Below are positions 27,499 through 35,505 of a stretch of 64,000 bases of DNA, piece by piece. The position numbers were made by a program, and so were the translations under genes. Numbering within the stretch: position 1 is the stretch's first letter; every line of letters begins with the position of its first letter. Below the pieces are notes generated by a model. That model searched no databases and was not told the origin of the DNA. It was given only the letters and a program-made list of their open reading frames with translations. Location of the stretch: assembly GCA_016786465.1 (NCBI GenBank), contig JAEUWC010000006.1, positions 19,370 through 83,369 on the forward strand, given 5' to 3'. This DNA comes from Bdellovibrionales bacterium. GTDB lineage: Bacteria; Bdellovibrionota; UBA1018.

Positions 27499-28185
27499 TT
27501 GCGCAGCAAGATTGTTTTACTCGCGACTTCCTCATTCTTTATTTCCTATTCCGCATTGTCCGAGGACCCCGCCAACACGATCAATCCAGGGACAATGAAT
27601 AACCGTCAGACGCTTAAGACCCGGGACATGGGTCGCTATCGCGACAATGATGTTGTGACGGGCGGACGTAGGGTCCCAAGGGCGTGTCCATCGGGAATGA
27701 TCGCCACGAATTTTGGCTGTGTCAGGGATCTCGGCGGCTCGGCGGGCTCTCCAAGTGGTCCTCCAGCAGCTGCACCCGCACCCGCGCCCGCACCTGCTTA
27801 CGCTCCCGCTGCTCCAGCGGCACCTGCGCCTGCAGCTGCACCAGTTCCAGCACCTGCTCCCGCTGCTCCGGCGGCAGCAGCAGCAGCGGCGGCGTCTGCA
27901 CCAGCTGCTGCACCTGCCCCGGTATCGCCACCCGCGCCAGCTGCGGCTCCTGCTTCGGGGCCTTCTTGCCATGACGAAACTCAAGTTGTGACTTGCAGCA
28001 CACACATGGAAGGTGGAACACCACCCACCTGTACTATTGGGGATTGCGAATACTGCGGACCAAGCTGCGGAAATTGTCCTCCAAGCGGGGCAAGCTGGGA
28101 ATGCACCGGGGGCACTGATCCTGTGGAAGTTCAAGATGATCCAAGCTGCGTCCCCGGAACTACGATTGTGACGGTATGCCCATGA
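27499..28185 (+). CDS. Secreted Pro/Ala-rich, Cys-rich paralogue of the Hint protein head
   Basis: 228 residues from a TTG start. The signal peptide ends SALS. The head NTINPGTMNNRQTLKTRDMG and GGRRVPRACPSGMIATNFGC are a close match to residues 33-85 of the protein at 25795. After a Pro/Ala linker of about 65 residues, the C-terminal domain is unrelated: about 70 residues with ten Cys (CHDETQVVTC, CTIGDCEYCGPSCGNC, CVPGTTIVTVC). It is likely a disulfide-rich secreted module. The same head and linker carry different tails in adjacent genes, which is how exchangeable secreted effectors or adhesins are built. The stop overlaps the next start as ATGA. Confidence 0.75.
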   Translation: MRSKIVLLATSSFFISYSALSEDPANTINPGTMNNRQTLKTRDMGRYRDNDVVTGGRRVPRACPSGMIATNFGCVRDLGGSAGSPSGPPAAAPAPAPAPAYAPAAPAAPAPAAAPVPAPAPAAPAAAAAAAASAPAAAPAPVSPPAPAAAPASGPSCHDETQVVTCSTHMEGGTPPTCTIGDCEYCGPSCGNCPPSGASWECTGGTDPVEVQDDPSCVPGTTIVTVCP

Positions 28186-28772
28186 AGAAGACGTGGTTTG
28201 TTTTGATTTGTACCGTCTTTTTAGCGCTGGGTTCTCGATTCATGGCGCGCGAATGCGTTCTAGGAACTGCGTACGGGCAATCCAATTTTGCCAGAAGCAG
28301 TCTGGGCTTTTGGTCCAAGGTTTCACCCAGATTCTTTAGCAGTCATTCTGGTTTCACCTGTCCTAAGCAAATTTCCGTACAGGACTGCCAGAAGGCACAC
28401 GTCAAACTGGTCGATGCCCTGCTCGAAGGTAAGCCGCTCAGCGAAACCTTGATTCAGATTCGGGATGGCCAGGCCGGAATCTTCATTTACGGGACAAAGA
28501 AAGAACTAGGATTGGTTTTCGTAGGTTTTTCGGGCGATAAAAATCGTGAAACTCAGACACTGGGAATCAACCTGGATCTAAAGAAGTTCGGAACCTATCT
28601 GGTACTGGGGAAGCCTAGTTCAGAAAAGTCTTCGAAGTTCATGGCGGAACTAAGAAAAGACGGAAAATTCCCCACCGGACAGTACTCACTTCGGATTTTC
28701 GGAAAGAAGGACTTTAAAGATCCGTTGGCCATTAAGAAATTCGTGCTGACACAAGATTCGATCGTTCAATAG
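28182..28772 (+). CDS. Small exported partner of the Cys-rich paralogue
   Basis: 196 residues from the ATG at 28182, chosen because ATGA overlaps the upstream stop. An ATG six bases earlier is in frame. The N-terminal hydrophobic stretch KKTWFVLICTVFLALGSRFM is a signal or anchor. A soluble domain follows, with Cys (FTCPKQ, DCQKA) and a C-terminal part (FPTGQYSLRIFGKKDF, LAIKKFVL) resembling the end of the protein at 26933. With its upstream neighbour it repeats the two-gene pattern of 25795-27481. The last 41 bases overlap the convergent HTTM gene. Confidence 0.62.
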   Translation: MKKTWFVLICTVFLALGSRFMARECVLGTAYGQSNFARSSLGFWSKVSPRFFSSHSGFTCPKQISVQDCQKAHVKLVDALLEGKPLSETLIQIRDGQAGIFIYGTKKELGLVFVGFSGDKNRETQTLGINLDLKKFGTYLVLGKPSSEKSSKFMAELRKDGKFPTGQYSLRIFGKKDFKDPLAIKKFVLTQDSIVQ

Positions 28773-29577
28773 GCAAATAGACCGTAAAGGCCACCAGCAT
28801 CGAAAGTGAAAAGAAAGTCAGATTGTCCAAAATAATTCCGATGGAAAAGTGAAACGCCATCATCAAAAAGACCATTGAAAGTCGCGTCTTCTTGAACCAA
28901 ACCAAAATAGGAAACGAAATTTCAGCAACCAACGCCGTATAGGTCATCAGCTTGCTGAGAATCCCATTGTAGGTCATGGAAGGCCAAGGCCAGCGACTCC
29001 ACATAGAATTGTTCAACGCATAGTACATCAGATCACCGGTCAACCAAGTCGGATCCTGCGCAAACTTGGCTGGCAAACTAAAGACATAAATCGCGGCGAC
29101 ATTGATTTGCATCAGACGAAGTGGCCAGACATCGGGCCAGTCCTTCTTCAAAACGCCTTTCTTAAATTCCAGCGGAAGAAAAAGTGCATAAAAAAGAAGC
29201 ATTCGAAGAACCAAATCTTCACCGTTACAGACAAAACGATTCCGATGGATCATGGAAACTTCTAAAAGAAAAAGTGCAAGGATTGCCGCACGGGTGTAAC
29301 GACCCCAAAGCAGAAGTACGGACGCCGCTAGTCCAGCCGCCCAAAATCCCCAAAGAAAAAAGGGATGGTCAAAAACATAGAACAAACCGATTGGGTCCTG
29401 ATCCGCAAATCGACCTTCGCCGTTGAACGACTGAATTCCGTTACTTCCGTAAAAATCGATCCAGTTCGGAGCCAAACCCAAAAAAATAAAAAAGAACAAC
29501 CCGCCAATAGCCCAACGAAAGTACTTCAAGCCTTCCGGGTCGATTTTACTGAACCAAATTCGCTCCCAAATCTTCAT
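28732..29577 (-). CDS. HTTM-domain (vitamin K-dependent carboxylase-like) membrane protein
   Basis: 281 residues from the ATG at 29577, which overlaps the upstream stop as ATGA. About eight hydrophobic helices are present. The phrases HRNRFVCNGEDLVLRMLLFY, FALFLPLEF-like and VAAIYVFSLPAKF, with WLTGDLMYYAL, fit the HTTM family, of which the gamma-glutamyl carboxylase membrane domain is the best-known member. Bacterial HTTM proteins mostly lack known activity, and I see no separate carboxylase lumenal domain. It is last in a three-gene coupled operon with a small partner (29574-30089), as is common for HTTM genes. It acts in the inner membrane; the role is unknown. Confidence 0.75.
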   Translation of the reverse strand: MKIWERIWFSKIDPEGLKYFRWAIGGLFFFIFLGLAPNWIDFYGSNGIQSFNGEGRFADQDPIGLFYVFDHPFFLWGFWAAGLAASVLLLWGRYTRAAILALFLLEVSMIHRNRFVCNGEDLVLRMLLFYALFLPLEFKKGVLKKDWPDVWPLRLMQINVAAIYVFSLPAKFAQDPTWLTGDLMYYALNNSMWSRWPWPSMTYNGILSKLMTYTALVAEISFPILVWFKKTRLSMVFLMMAFHFSIGIILDNLTFFSLSMLVAFTVYLPIERSNLVSARIS

Positions 29578-30089
29578 CGGCATATGAAAAGCTCCAGAAG
29601 CTCAGGTTCGGTTTCCTTGCCTAAGTGATGCCCCTTTTCTGCGGCGACACGACGATCCAAAATTTCCTGGGTCTGTAAGGTCACTTCGATCGCATAGGTC
29701 TTTTCACCCTCGACCATGGGATAGGTTCGGCAAAGGAAATCCGAATACTGAACCCTTAGATCTTGGCTGCCATAAAGATTTAGCCACCATTTTCCGGCAT
29801 GAAAATCGAAAATCAACCGATTCCAAAACCCACGTTTGCTTTGAAACGGAATCGGCAGAACCCATGTTTTATTGCTTTCCGTTTTTGCGGTGAAGACCAG
29901 TTTCCAATTAAACCGATGGGCATAGCTGAACATTTCCCATCGGTTATCTAGACCCACCAGATGTGCGTACCGGCGCAAAATCCACGGAGGATACCCCATT
30001 GGATTTCCAAACCATTCGTTGCGATTCATGAAGACCACGGTGAAAAGGTTCAGGACACAAAAGAAGGAAATCAGTGCCTTTCGTGTCAT
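29574..30089 (-). CDS. Membrane-anchored partner of the HTTM protein
   Basis: 171 residues with an N-terminal hydrophobic anchor (KALISFFCVLNLFTVVFM). A domain rich in Trp, Tyr and Arg follows (NEWFGNPMGYPP, GLDNRWEMFSYAHRFNW, GKWWLNLYGS). Small proteins of this look commonly accompany HTTM genes and probably form a complex with them at the inner membrane. ATGA overlaps at both ends couple it to the Cys-rich gene upstream and the HTTM gene downstream. No enzymatic motif is seen. Confidence 0.7.
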   Translation of the reverse strand: MTRKALISFFCVLNLFTVVFMNRNEWFGNPMGYPPWILRRYAHLVGLDNRWEMFSYAHRFNWKLVFTAKTESNKTWVLPIPFQSKRGFWNRLIFDFHAGKWWLNLYGSQDLRVQYSDFLCRTYPMVEGEKTYAIEVTLQTQEILDRRVAAEKGHHLGKETEPELLELFICR

Positions 30090-30553
30090 TTTTTGTTTTT
30101 CTTGTCCCAGGCTTCTTTTCGGCGAACGTATTCGTTCATGGAAAGCTTGCAGTCATTGTCCAACTTCATCGAAAATTCCTTCATGCAATAAAGCATGGAT
30201 TCCTTCGATTGCGTTTGCGCTGCTCGCTTGCAGTCTTCGTCCAAAATCTTTCGGCAATCTTTACGAACCGCAACCCAGTCCGGAAATGTATTTCTCCAGT
30301 TTTCGGCAAGCGCAGTCAGTTCAATCCTACAACCATCTGAAATCTGTTCTTCAAACTTCGCCATGCACTTCAACCAGCCCTTGCCAACAACCAGGCCAAA
30401 ACAGAACTTCTTTCCGTCTTCGAAACAGTTTCCAGGTAGCTTTGTGTTTTCTCCCGGCGTCGAAGGCGCAAGGGGAATATTGGCCGTTTGAGCATGAACG
30501 CTGATCGATGCGAAGAAGGCGATGACACACTGCAAATAGATGGCTTTCATCAT
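30086..30553 (-). CDS. Exported Cys-rich protein with GLG1-like repeats
   Basis: 155 residues from the tandem ATG at 30553/30550. An upstream TTG at 30580 is less likely. The signal peptide ends SVHA. Two repeats follow the Cys-rich GLG1 pattern: FEDGKKFCFG...WLKCMAKF...DGC, and CRKILDEDCKRA...MLYCMKEF...DNDC. In the family each repeat folds into a small disulfide-bonded helical unit. The stop overlaps the next start (ATGA), placing it first in an operon with the HTTM pair. A periplasmic protein handled by the HTTM membrane protein is a reasonable guess but unproven. Confidence 0.65.
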   Translation of the reverse strand: MMKAIYLQCVIAFFASISVHAQTANIPLAPSTPGENTKLPGNCFEDGKKFCFGLVVGKGWLKCMAKFEEQISDGCRIELTALAENWRNTFPDWVAVRKDCRKILDEDCKRAAQTQSKESMLYCMKEFSMKLDNDCKLSMNEYVRRKEAWDKKNKK

Positions 30554-30620
30554 CGTTAGTTTAAATCGAAAACGCCCCAATTTCAGTTGATAAAGTCTAG
30601 TCTGACTCTAAGATAGTCGT

Positions 30621-31202
30621 ATGACACTGCGCTTGCTTCACGTTGGGATCGCGATGGGACTTTCCATGGGTTTTTCAGTGCCTGAAGCGAAAGCAGCTCA
30701 GGTTTCCGAACTGGGGATCGGATTCAGCCGAACCGCCCCGATGGGAATGCAATACGTCGGCTTCCGCGGTGGCTGGTCCTTCTTCACCGAAGCATTGGTC
30801 AACGGGACAAGCTTCTTAGGGCCCGCTTACAAGCTTCACTTCGCAGCCCAGTTTCAAACTTACCCCATCGCAAACCAAACTGGGGTTTCATACAACTTGG
30901 CTTCGGTCGTTGCCGGTCTTCACATTCAGACGCCTACTGGAAAGCGCGGAACAATGACCGCAGTCAGCCCATTCTTTTCATTGCTGGGCGGCGCTGCTTT
31001 TGACTGGCTTAGCCTTTCGGCAACAAACACCGCCGCAAATTTAGTCGTTTCTGCCGGCGGAGCCCTTCAGGCGATTCCGGGGATCGAATTTCCTTTGACG
31101 AATTCCATGGGCCTTGCGGCATCTTTCCCGATTCAAGGATTCTTCATGGCTAAGCCGCTGTACGTTTGGAACGGATTACTTCACTTGAGGATCTCTCTAT
31201 GA
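30621..31202 (+). CDS. Outer-membrane beta-barrel-like protein
   Basis: 193 residues with a signal peptide ending EAKA. The mature chain consists of short alternating strands rich in Gly, Ala, Phe and Thr (GMQYVGFRGGWSFFTEAL, YNLASVVAGLHIQTPTG) and ends in LLHLRISL, compatible with a small eight-stranded barrel closing in the outer membrane. No family was recognised. The stop overlaps the next start as ATGA, so it is co-translated with the degenerate LytM lipoprotein. It is divergent from the HTTM operon with about 70 bases between starts. Confidence 0.68.
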   Translation: MTLRLLHVGIAMGLSMGFSVPEAKAAQVSELGIGFSRTAPMGMQYVGFRGGWSFFTEALVNGTSFLGPAYKLHFAAQFQTYPIANQTGVSYNLASVVAGLHIQTPTGKRGTMTAVSPFFSLLGGAAFDWLSLSATNTAANLVVSAGGALQAIPGIEFPLTNSMGLAASFPIQGFFMAKPLYVWNGLLHLRISL

Positions 31203-31750
31203 AAAAGAATTCGACCTTATTTCTGGGAATCATCATCGGAGCAATGACGACGGCCATACCGTTTACGTTTTCTAGCTGCGGCCAGCTGAATGCCCCGCTT
31301 GGGGTTTTGGGTGAAGCTGACAGCATTCCGGAACTAAGCCTTCCATTCACAACAGGCTTCACGATCTCAAGCGCGCAACTACAAAGTTCGGCTGGGTTTA
31401 CGATCGCCCTAGGCGCTGGTGCTGCCCCAATTGCTCCTGCAAATGGAATCGTAATTTCTTACGACGGAACGACCATGCTGATTCAGCACAGTAACCGCCT
31501 GACTTCGAAACTGACCAACGTCCCAACGCCAATCATTCGTGTTGGAGACTACGTAACAACGGGCCAGCAACTTTCGCAGACCACCTTCGGCACGGGTGGC
31601 GGATTTACTTTTTCAGTCCTTTTGGATGGAAAGACGATTTGTCCTTGGAGCTTCCTGACAGCTGCGGCTAGGACCTGCCTTTCGGGGCTTGGGACCGCCT
31701 GCAACGCATTCGCTTGGTCGTCGACTTTCGCGTCGTGCACGCAGAATTAA
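31199..31750 (+). CDS. Probable lipoprotein with degenerate LytM/M23-like domain
   Basis: 183 residues from the ATG at 31199 (ATGA overlap). The hydrophobic signal ends FSSCG, an imperfect lipobox with Cys about residue 22. The C-terminal 110 residues follow the LytM (M23) strand order: PANGIVISYDGTTMLIQHSN, VGDYVTTGQQLS, GGFTFSVLLDGKTICPW. In active enzymes the last block begins with a zinc-binding HxH; here it is Phe-Thr-Phe, so zinc binding is lost. Such dead LytM proteins (EnvC and NlpD type) regulate amidases. That role is inferred here from the fold only. Coupled to the barrel protein upstream. Confidence 0.6.
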   Translation: MKKNSTLFLGIIIGAMTTAIPFTFSSCGQLNAPLGVLGEADSIPELSLPFTTGFTISSAQLQSSAGFTIALGAGAAPIAPANGIVISYDGTTMLIQHSNRLTSKLTNVPTPIIRVGDYVTTGQQLSQTTFGTGGGFTFSVLLDGKTICPWSFLTAAARTCLSGLGTACNAFAWSSTFASCTQN

Positions 31751-31752
31751 GG

Positions 31753-32145
31753 CTAACCCATCGCTTCGGTAACGGTCGTAACAATCGTCTGTAGCCGAAA
31801 CGGCTTGGCTAAAACGGCCTTAGCGCCACGCGAAAGCGCTTCTGATTCTGAAATGTCGGCAAAGCCCGTGACCAGTATCACGACCGGCTGATGACCCGTA
31901 CGCTTCTTGATCCATTCCAAAAGTTCAACGCCATCGCCACCCGACATTCGAACGTCCGTGATGACAATATCGACATTCGTCTTTTCAATCTGATTTCGCG
32001 CTAGGATTCCGTTTTCGGCTTCCAAAATGGTGCATCCCGCGCGCTTAAAAAGGGTGGATACCACTTCGCGAAGTTCGTTTTCGTCGTCAACGACTAGAAT
32101 CGTCTTTCCTTTCAATTTGTCGATCGCTTCCGGGGTCAGAACCAT
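31753..32145 (-). CDS. Stand-alone response regulator receiver (CheY-like)
   Basis: 130 residues, a single receiver domain with no output. The acidic pair is in ILVVDDENE, the phosphoacceptor Asp in DIVITDVRMSGGDG, the Thr switch in ILVTGFAD, and the conserved Lys in VLAKPF. It starts five bases after dctM on the same strand, so it belongs to the dctP-dctQ-dctM transcript. A receiver as the last gene of a TRAP operon may link ligand uptake to signalling, possibly by protein contact, but no kinase is adjacent. Confidence 0.88.
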   Translation of the reverse strand: MVLTPEAIDKLKGKTILVVDDENELREVVSTLFKRAGCTILEAENGILARNQIEKTNVDIVITDVRMSGGDGVELLEWIKKRTGHQPVVILVTGFADISESEALSRGAKAVLAKPFRLQTIVTTVTEAMG

Positions 32146-32150
32146 AGGTC

Positions 32151-33596
32151 TTACTTTTTTCCTTCTTCGGCTTCAGAGTCCTTCATTCCATCCATCACTT
32201 TTCCCGTCAGCGATTTCAAGCTAGGCATACCGCCTGCTGTTGCCGCAGGGGTACCTGCCTGCACGCCGTTCCAAGGAAACGATACGGCCAAGGGCTTTCC
32301 GTCTCGAAGATTCAGCGCCATTAAAGAAAGCGTAGGACTGTACATGATCCAAACCAATGCGGCACAAGTGATCCCCAAAGTGGGCATCACTGCCCTTGCG
32401 ACCTGTGAAAAGGGCTTCTTGAAAACCGCGCTTGCCACGAAAAGGTTCGTTGCAACCGGTGGCATCAAATACCCAATTTCCATGTTCACCACGAAGACCA
32501 CACCAAAGTGCAGCGGGTGAATTCCGAACATTTCTTGGGCAACAGGAGCCAAAAGCGGAGCGAAAATCAGCGTCGCTGAAATCGAATCCATCAAGGCGCC
32601 CAAGACAATCAGAAGGACGTTCGTGATCAGCATGAACTGCGCGGGGCTTGGGTTGATCTGCCGAATCAGATTCATGAACTTTTCCTGAACGTTCACCAGC
32701 GCCAAGAATTCGTTCAATCCAAAGGCAAGAACGATGATCGGAAGAAGCGTGCCCATCAGTGCGCCAGCATCCATCAGTGCGCGAATAACCCCTTTAAGGT
32801 CCAGTTCGCCGTAAACCCAAATCACCAGGAAAAGACTGTACGCAACGGCGACTGCACCCGCTTGTGATGGCGTGTACCAACCTCCGTAAATTCCGCCTAA
32901 AACCAGAATCGGAAGAAAACAGGACCAAAGTCCTTCACGGGCCTTTTCACCCACTTCTTTCCAGGAAAATTTCGGGCGCTTTTCCTTCAGCCCTAAACCT
33001 ACCCAAAAGCTGTAAACCGCCAACAGCCCAGCAATCAAGAAAGCTGGGACCAACCCTGCAAGAAAAAGATCGGATGGGTCAACCGCCGAAGCGCCGCTGA
33101 CACTGATCGCATAAATCAGCATCGAAATGGACGGAGGAACCAAGCACCCCAAACTTCCAGCCGTCGTAATCAAGCCCAGCGAAAAATTTTCAGGATACTT
33201 GTTCTGGGTCAGTGCAGGAACCATCATCGAACCGACAGCGATCAAAGTCACCGGTGAAGACCCTGAAATCGCGGCAAAAAACATACACGCCGCCACAGCT
33301 GCAATCGCAAGCCCGCCTGGCATCCACCCTAGAAGGGCTCGCATCAAATCGACCAGGCGTTTAGCGATTCCGCCAGCGGTCATGATCGCCCCAGACGCCA
33401 TGAACAAAGGAATCGCCAGAAATTCCTGCTTGGTCGCCAGATTTTCCATGTGCTGGACCAAAAGACGTAGGTCCTGCCATCCCTTCAGATCCGTAAAGAA
33501 AAGAAGGCTTAGACCGGTCATGACCCCAACAATGGTGAAGAGCGGTGCACTGATTGCGACAAGCGCCAATAAAACCAGAATCAAGATGATGGTCAT
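32151..33596 (-). CDS. dctM: TRAP transporter large permease DctM
   Basis: 481 residues with about twelve hydrophobic helices. IAIPLFMASGAIMTAGGIA-like and GSSPVTLIAVGSMMVP motifs, then CLVPPSISMLIYAI, are characteristic of the DctM/SiaM ion-coupled subunit. It is about 50 residues longer than usual because of a hydrophilic C-terminal extension (from about residue 430) rich in Lys, Glu and Gly. The start overlaps the dctQ stop as ATGA. It forms the membrane complex with DctQ and receives substrate from DctP; substrate is unknown, typically an organic acid. Confidence 0.92.
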   Translation of the reverse strand: MTIILILVLLALVAISAPLFTIVGVMTGLSLLFFTDLKGWQDLRLLVQHMENLATKQEFLAIPLFMASGAIMTAGGIAKRLVDLMRALLGWMPGGLAIAAVAACMFFAAISGSSPVTLIAVGSMMVPALTQNKYPENFSLGLITTAGSLGCLVPPSISMLIYAISVSGASAVDPSDLFLAGLVPAFLIAGLLAVYSFWVGLGLKEKRPKFSWKEVGEKAREGLWSCFLPILVLGGIYGGWYTPSQAGAVAVAYSLFLVIWVYGELDLKGVIRALMDAGALMGTLLPIIVLAFGLNEFLALVNVQEKFMNLIRQINPSPAQFMLITNVLLIVLGALMDSISATLIFAPLLAPVAQEMFGIHPLHFGVVFVVNMEIGYLMPPVATNLFVASAVFKKPFSQVARAVMPTLGITCAALVWIMYSPTLSLMALNLRDGKPLAVSFPWNGVQAGTPAATAGGMPSLKSLTGKVMDGMKDSEAEEGKK

Positions 33597-34396
33597 GCTC
33601 CGTCCTCCACAGTTGCCGTGCCCGCCATCGCATCAATAGCGTCGACTTGAACTTTCTTGGTCCAGCCCATCGCACGACCGATGAAACGGAATGCCATCAC
33701 TGCAAACGAATAAGGGATTACGGAATAAACCAACCACTTGGGCCAGTCGATGGACGGAATCAGTCCTGCGCCCGGACCCGAACGCCAATCCATAAAGTGA
33801 TCCAAAACGGAAAGCTTTCCCAAAATTGCGATAATTGCGCAAAAAATTCCGACGACCCAGCCTTGCACGACTGCGACGTGCGGCCGAAGATTTTTGGGCC
33901 AAAGTTTTTCGCCCATTTCCATCTGAAGATGTTGACCCGTGTAGGTCGCCATCGAAGCCCCTAGAAGTCCGACCCAAAGCAGACAGCTTAAGCCGAAATA
34001 CGGGGACCAGATCAGACCCGACGGCATGAACTTCACGAACAATCCTACGACCAAAATTAAGGCGACTTCTAACGCTAAAGCTTCTCCTAAAAGCCGCCCT
34101 AGCTTCTTCTTGGAAGCTGATTTCTTTACGGCCTTAGAAGAATTGCGGGTCTTCAATGCCCCGAAGCAAAGAACGAAAAGAATCAGTGAAAGGAAAAGCG
34201 GCATTCCTTTTTCAAGTTCTTCCGCCGACGTCTTCAGCGGACCCGACAGAATCACCGACAATCTTCCAGGGGATCTAGAAAAAATTCGATGAACCACGTC
34301 GACGAAAACCACTGCCGACATGGCTACGAATAGCCAACCCACTGCTCGTTTTTCGAAGGAATACAGCTTTTGGTCGATCGTTTGGATCAATTTCAT
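33593..34396 (-). CDS. dctQ: TRAP transporter small permease DctQ
   Basis: 267 residues, longer than the usual 160-200. Four hydrophobic helices (WLFVAMSAVVFVDVVHRIF, FLSLILFVLCFGALK, a block around LILVVGLF, and VGIFCAIIAILGKL) with the HLQMEMGEK-type cytoplasmic contact match DctQ. Extra length comes from a Lys/Ser-rich cytoplasmic insert (NSSKAVKKSASKKKLG). It sits directly against dctP (no gap) and overlaps dctM by four bases, so the three proteins are made in fixed order. Confidence 0.88.
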   Translation of the reverse strand: MKLIQTIDQKLYSFEKRAVGWLFVAMSAVVFVDVVHRIFSRSPGRLSVILSGPLKTSAEELEKGMPLFLSLILFVLCFGALKTRNSSKAVKKSASKKKLGRLLGEALALEVALILVVGLFVKFMPSGLIWSPYFGLSCLLWVGLLGASMATYTGQHLQMEMGEKLWPKNLRPHVAVVQGWVVGIFCAIIAILGKLSVLDHFMDWRSGPGAGLIPSIDWPKWLVYSVIPYSFAVMAFRFIGRAMGWTKKVQVDAIDAMAGTATVEDGA

Positions 34397-35416
34397 CTAT
34401 TTACCGCCCCGAATCTTCTTCAGTTCGGCCAAGGCCGTATCCAAAAGTGCCGATGCATCTTTACCGAAAGTCTTTCGGAAATCTTCATAGACGGGCTTAG
34501 TGGCAGTTTCAAAAGCTGCCTTTTCCGCCGCCGAAAGTTTCTTTACAGCGATTTTTTCGTACTCAAGAATTCCCAAAAGTTCAGGCTGAATCGCGCGGAC
34601 GGCTTTTCGTCCCTTCACCTGCACCGATCGACCTTCGTCGATCAAAATTTTCTGAATGTTTGCCGGAAGTTTTGAATACCATTCTTTGTTAAAGACGATG
34701 GCCGCAGGTTGATAAATGTGTTCTGAAATCGTGACGTGTTTCACGGATTTCTGCCAACCGGCTGCGATCATGTAAAGAAGGGCTTGGTCAAATCCGTCCA
34801 CGTTTCCGGTCGCCAAGGCCTGCGGAACTTCCGTCGTTGGAATCGGTACTGCACTGGCGCCCAGGGCCTTGTACATCGCTAAGTGAACTGGGCTTTCCTG
34901 AGCCCGCATTTTCCGGCCCTTTAAGTCATCCGGCTTAGTCATGGCCTTGTCCCGGCTAGCGAACATTCGGTAACCGTTCTCGCTCCAGAATCCCAGAATC
35001 AACCCGCGGTCGCTGAAAAACTTTTCGTAGGGCTTGGTCAGCACCTTGTCGATGATTTTGTCGGCTTCGTCGGTGTTGCGAAAAATGAAAGGCAGTTCAA
35101 CCAAGTTCACTTCAGGAACCTTGGTCGCTAGCGCACCAGTGGATGCTCCAACCGCTTGAATCTGCCCACGGCTGACTTTGGTGACCATTTCATTTTCGTC
35201 ACCCAAAACGCCACCCAGCATGATTTTGACTTTCACTTTGCCTGCCGTTTTCTTTTCTACGGCTTCCTTGAATTGTTGAAGAAGCGCAGACCAAGGTGAA
35301 TCGGCCGGAGCCACCGTTCCGATCGTCATGATCGTTTCTTGCGACCATGAATTTGGAATGGAGATAGAAAGCGCGACAACCCAAGCGAAAGCCAATCGAG
35401 ATATTTTGATTTGCAT
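34397..35416 (-). CDS. dctP: TRAP transporter periplasmic binding protein DctP
   Basis: 339 residues from the ATG at 35416; an upstream in-frame codon at 35443 would spoil the signal peptide, which ends NSWS. The family blocks are ATIGTVAPADSPW-like at the N terminus, ELPFIFRN, GYRMFASR, the DLKGRKMRAQESP hinge with the conserved Arg that binds a carboxylate, and TTEVPQALATGNVDGFD. It captures a carboxylate-type ligand in the periplasm for DctQM. First gene of dctP-dctQ-dctM-receiver, divergent from a porin gene. Confidence 0.92.
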   Translation of the reverse strand: MQIKISRLAFAWVVALSISIPNSWSQETIMTIGTVAPADSPWSALLQQFKEAVEKKTAGKVKVKIMLGGVLGDENEMVTKVSRGQIQAVGASTGALATKVPEVNLVELPFIFRNTDEADKIIDKVLTKPYEKFFSDRGLILGFWSENGYRMFASRDKAMTKPDDLKGRKMRAQESPVHLAMYKALGASAVPIPTTEVPQALATGNVDGFDQALLYMIAAGWQKSVKHVTISEHIYQPAAIVFNKEWYSKLPANIQKILIDEGRSVQVKGRKAVRAIQPELLGILEYEKIAVKKLSAAEKAAFETATKPVYEDFRKTFGKDASALLDTALAELKKIRGGK

Positions 35417-35505
35417 AATGGAAATTCTAAACTGCTTTTGCAAATGAATGAATTGTCATTTTTCTGTCATTCGTCTGACACCGGATTGAAGTACAGTCTT
35501 TAGAC

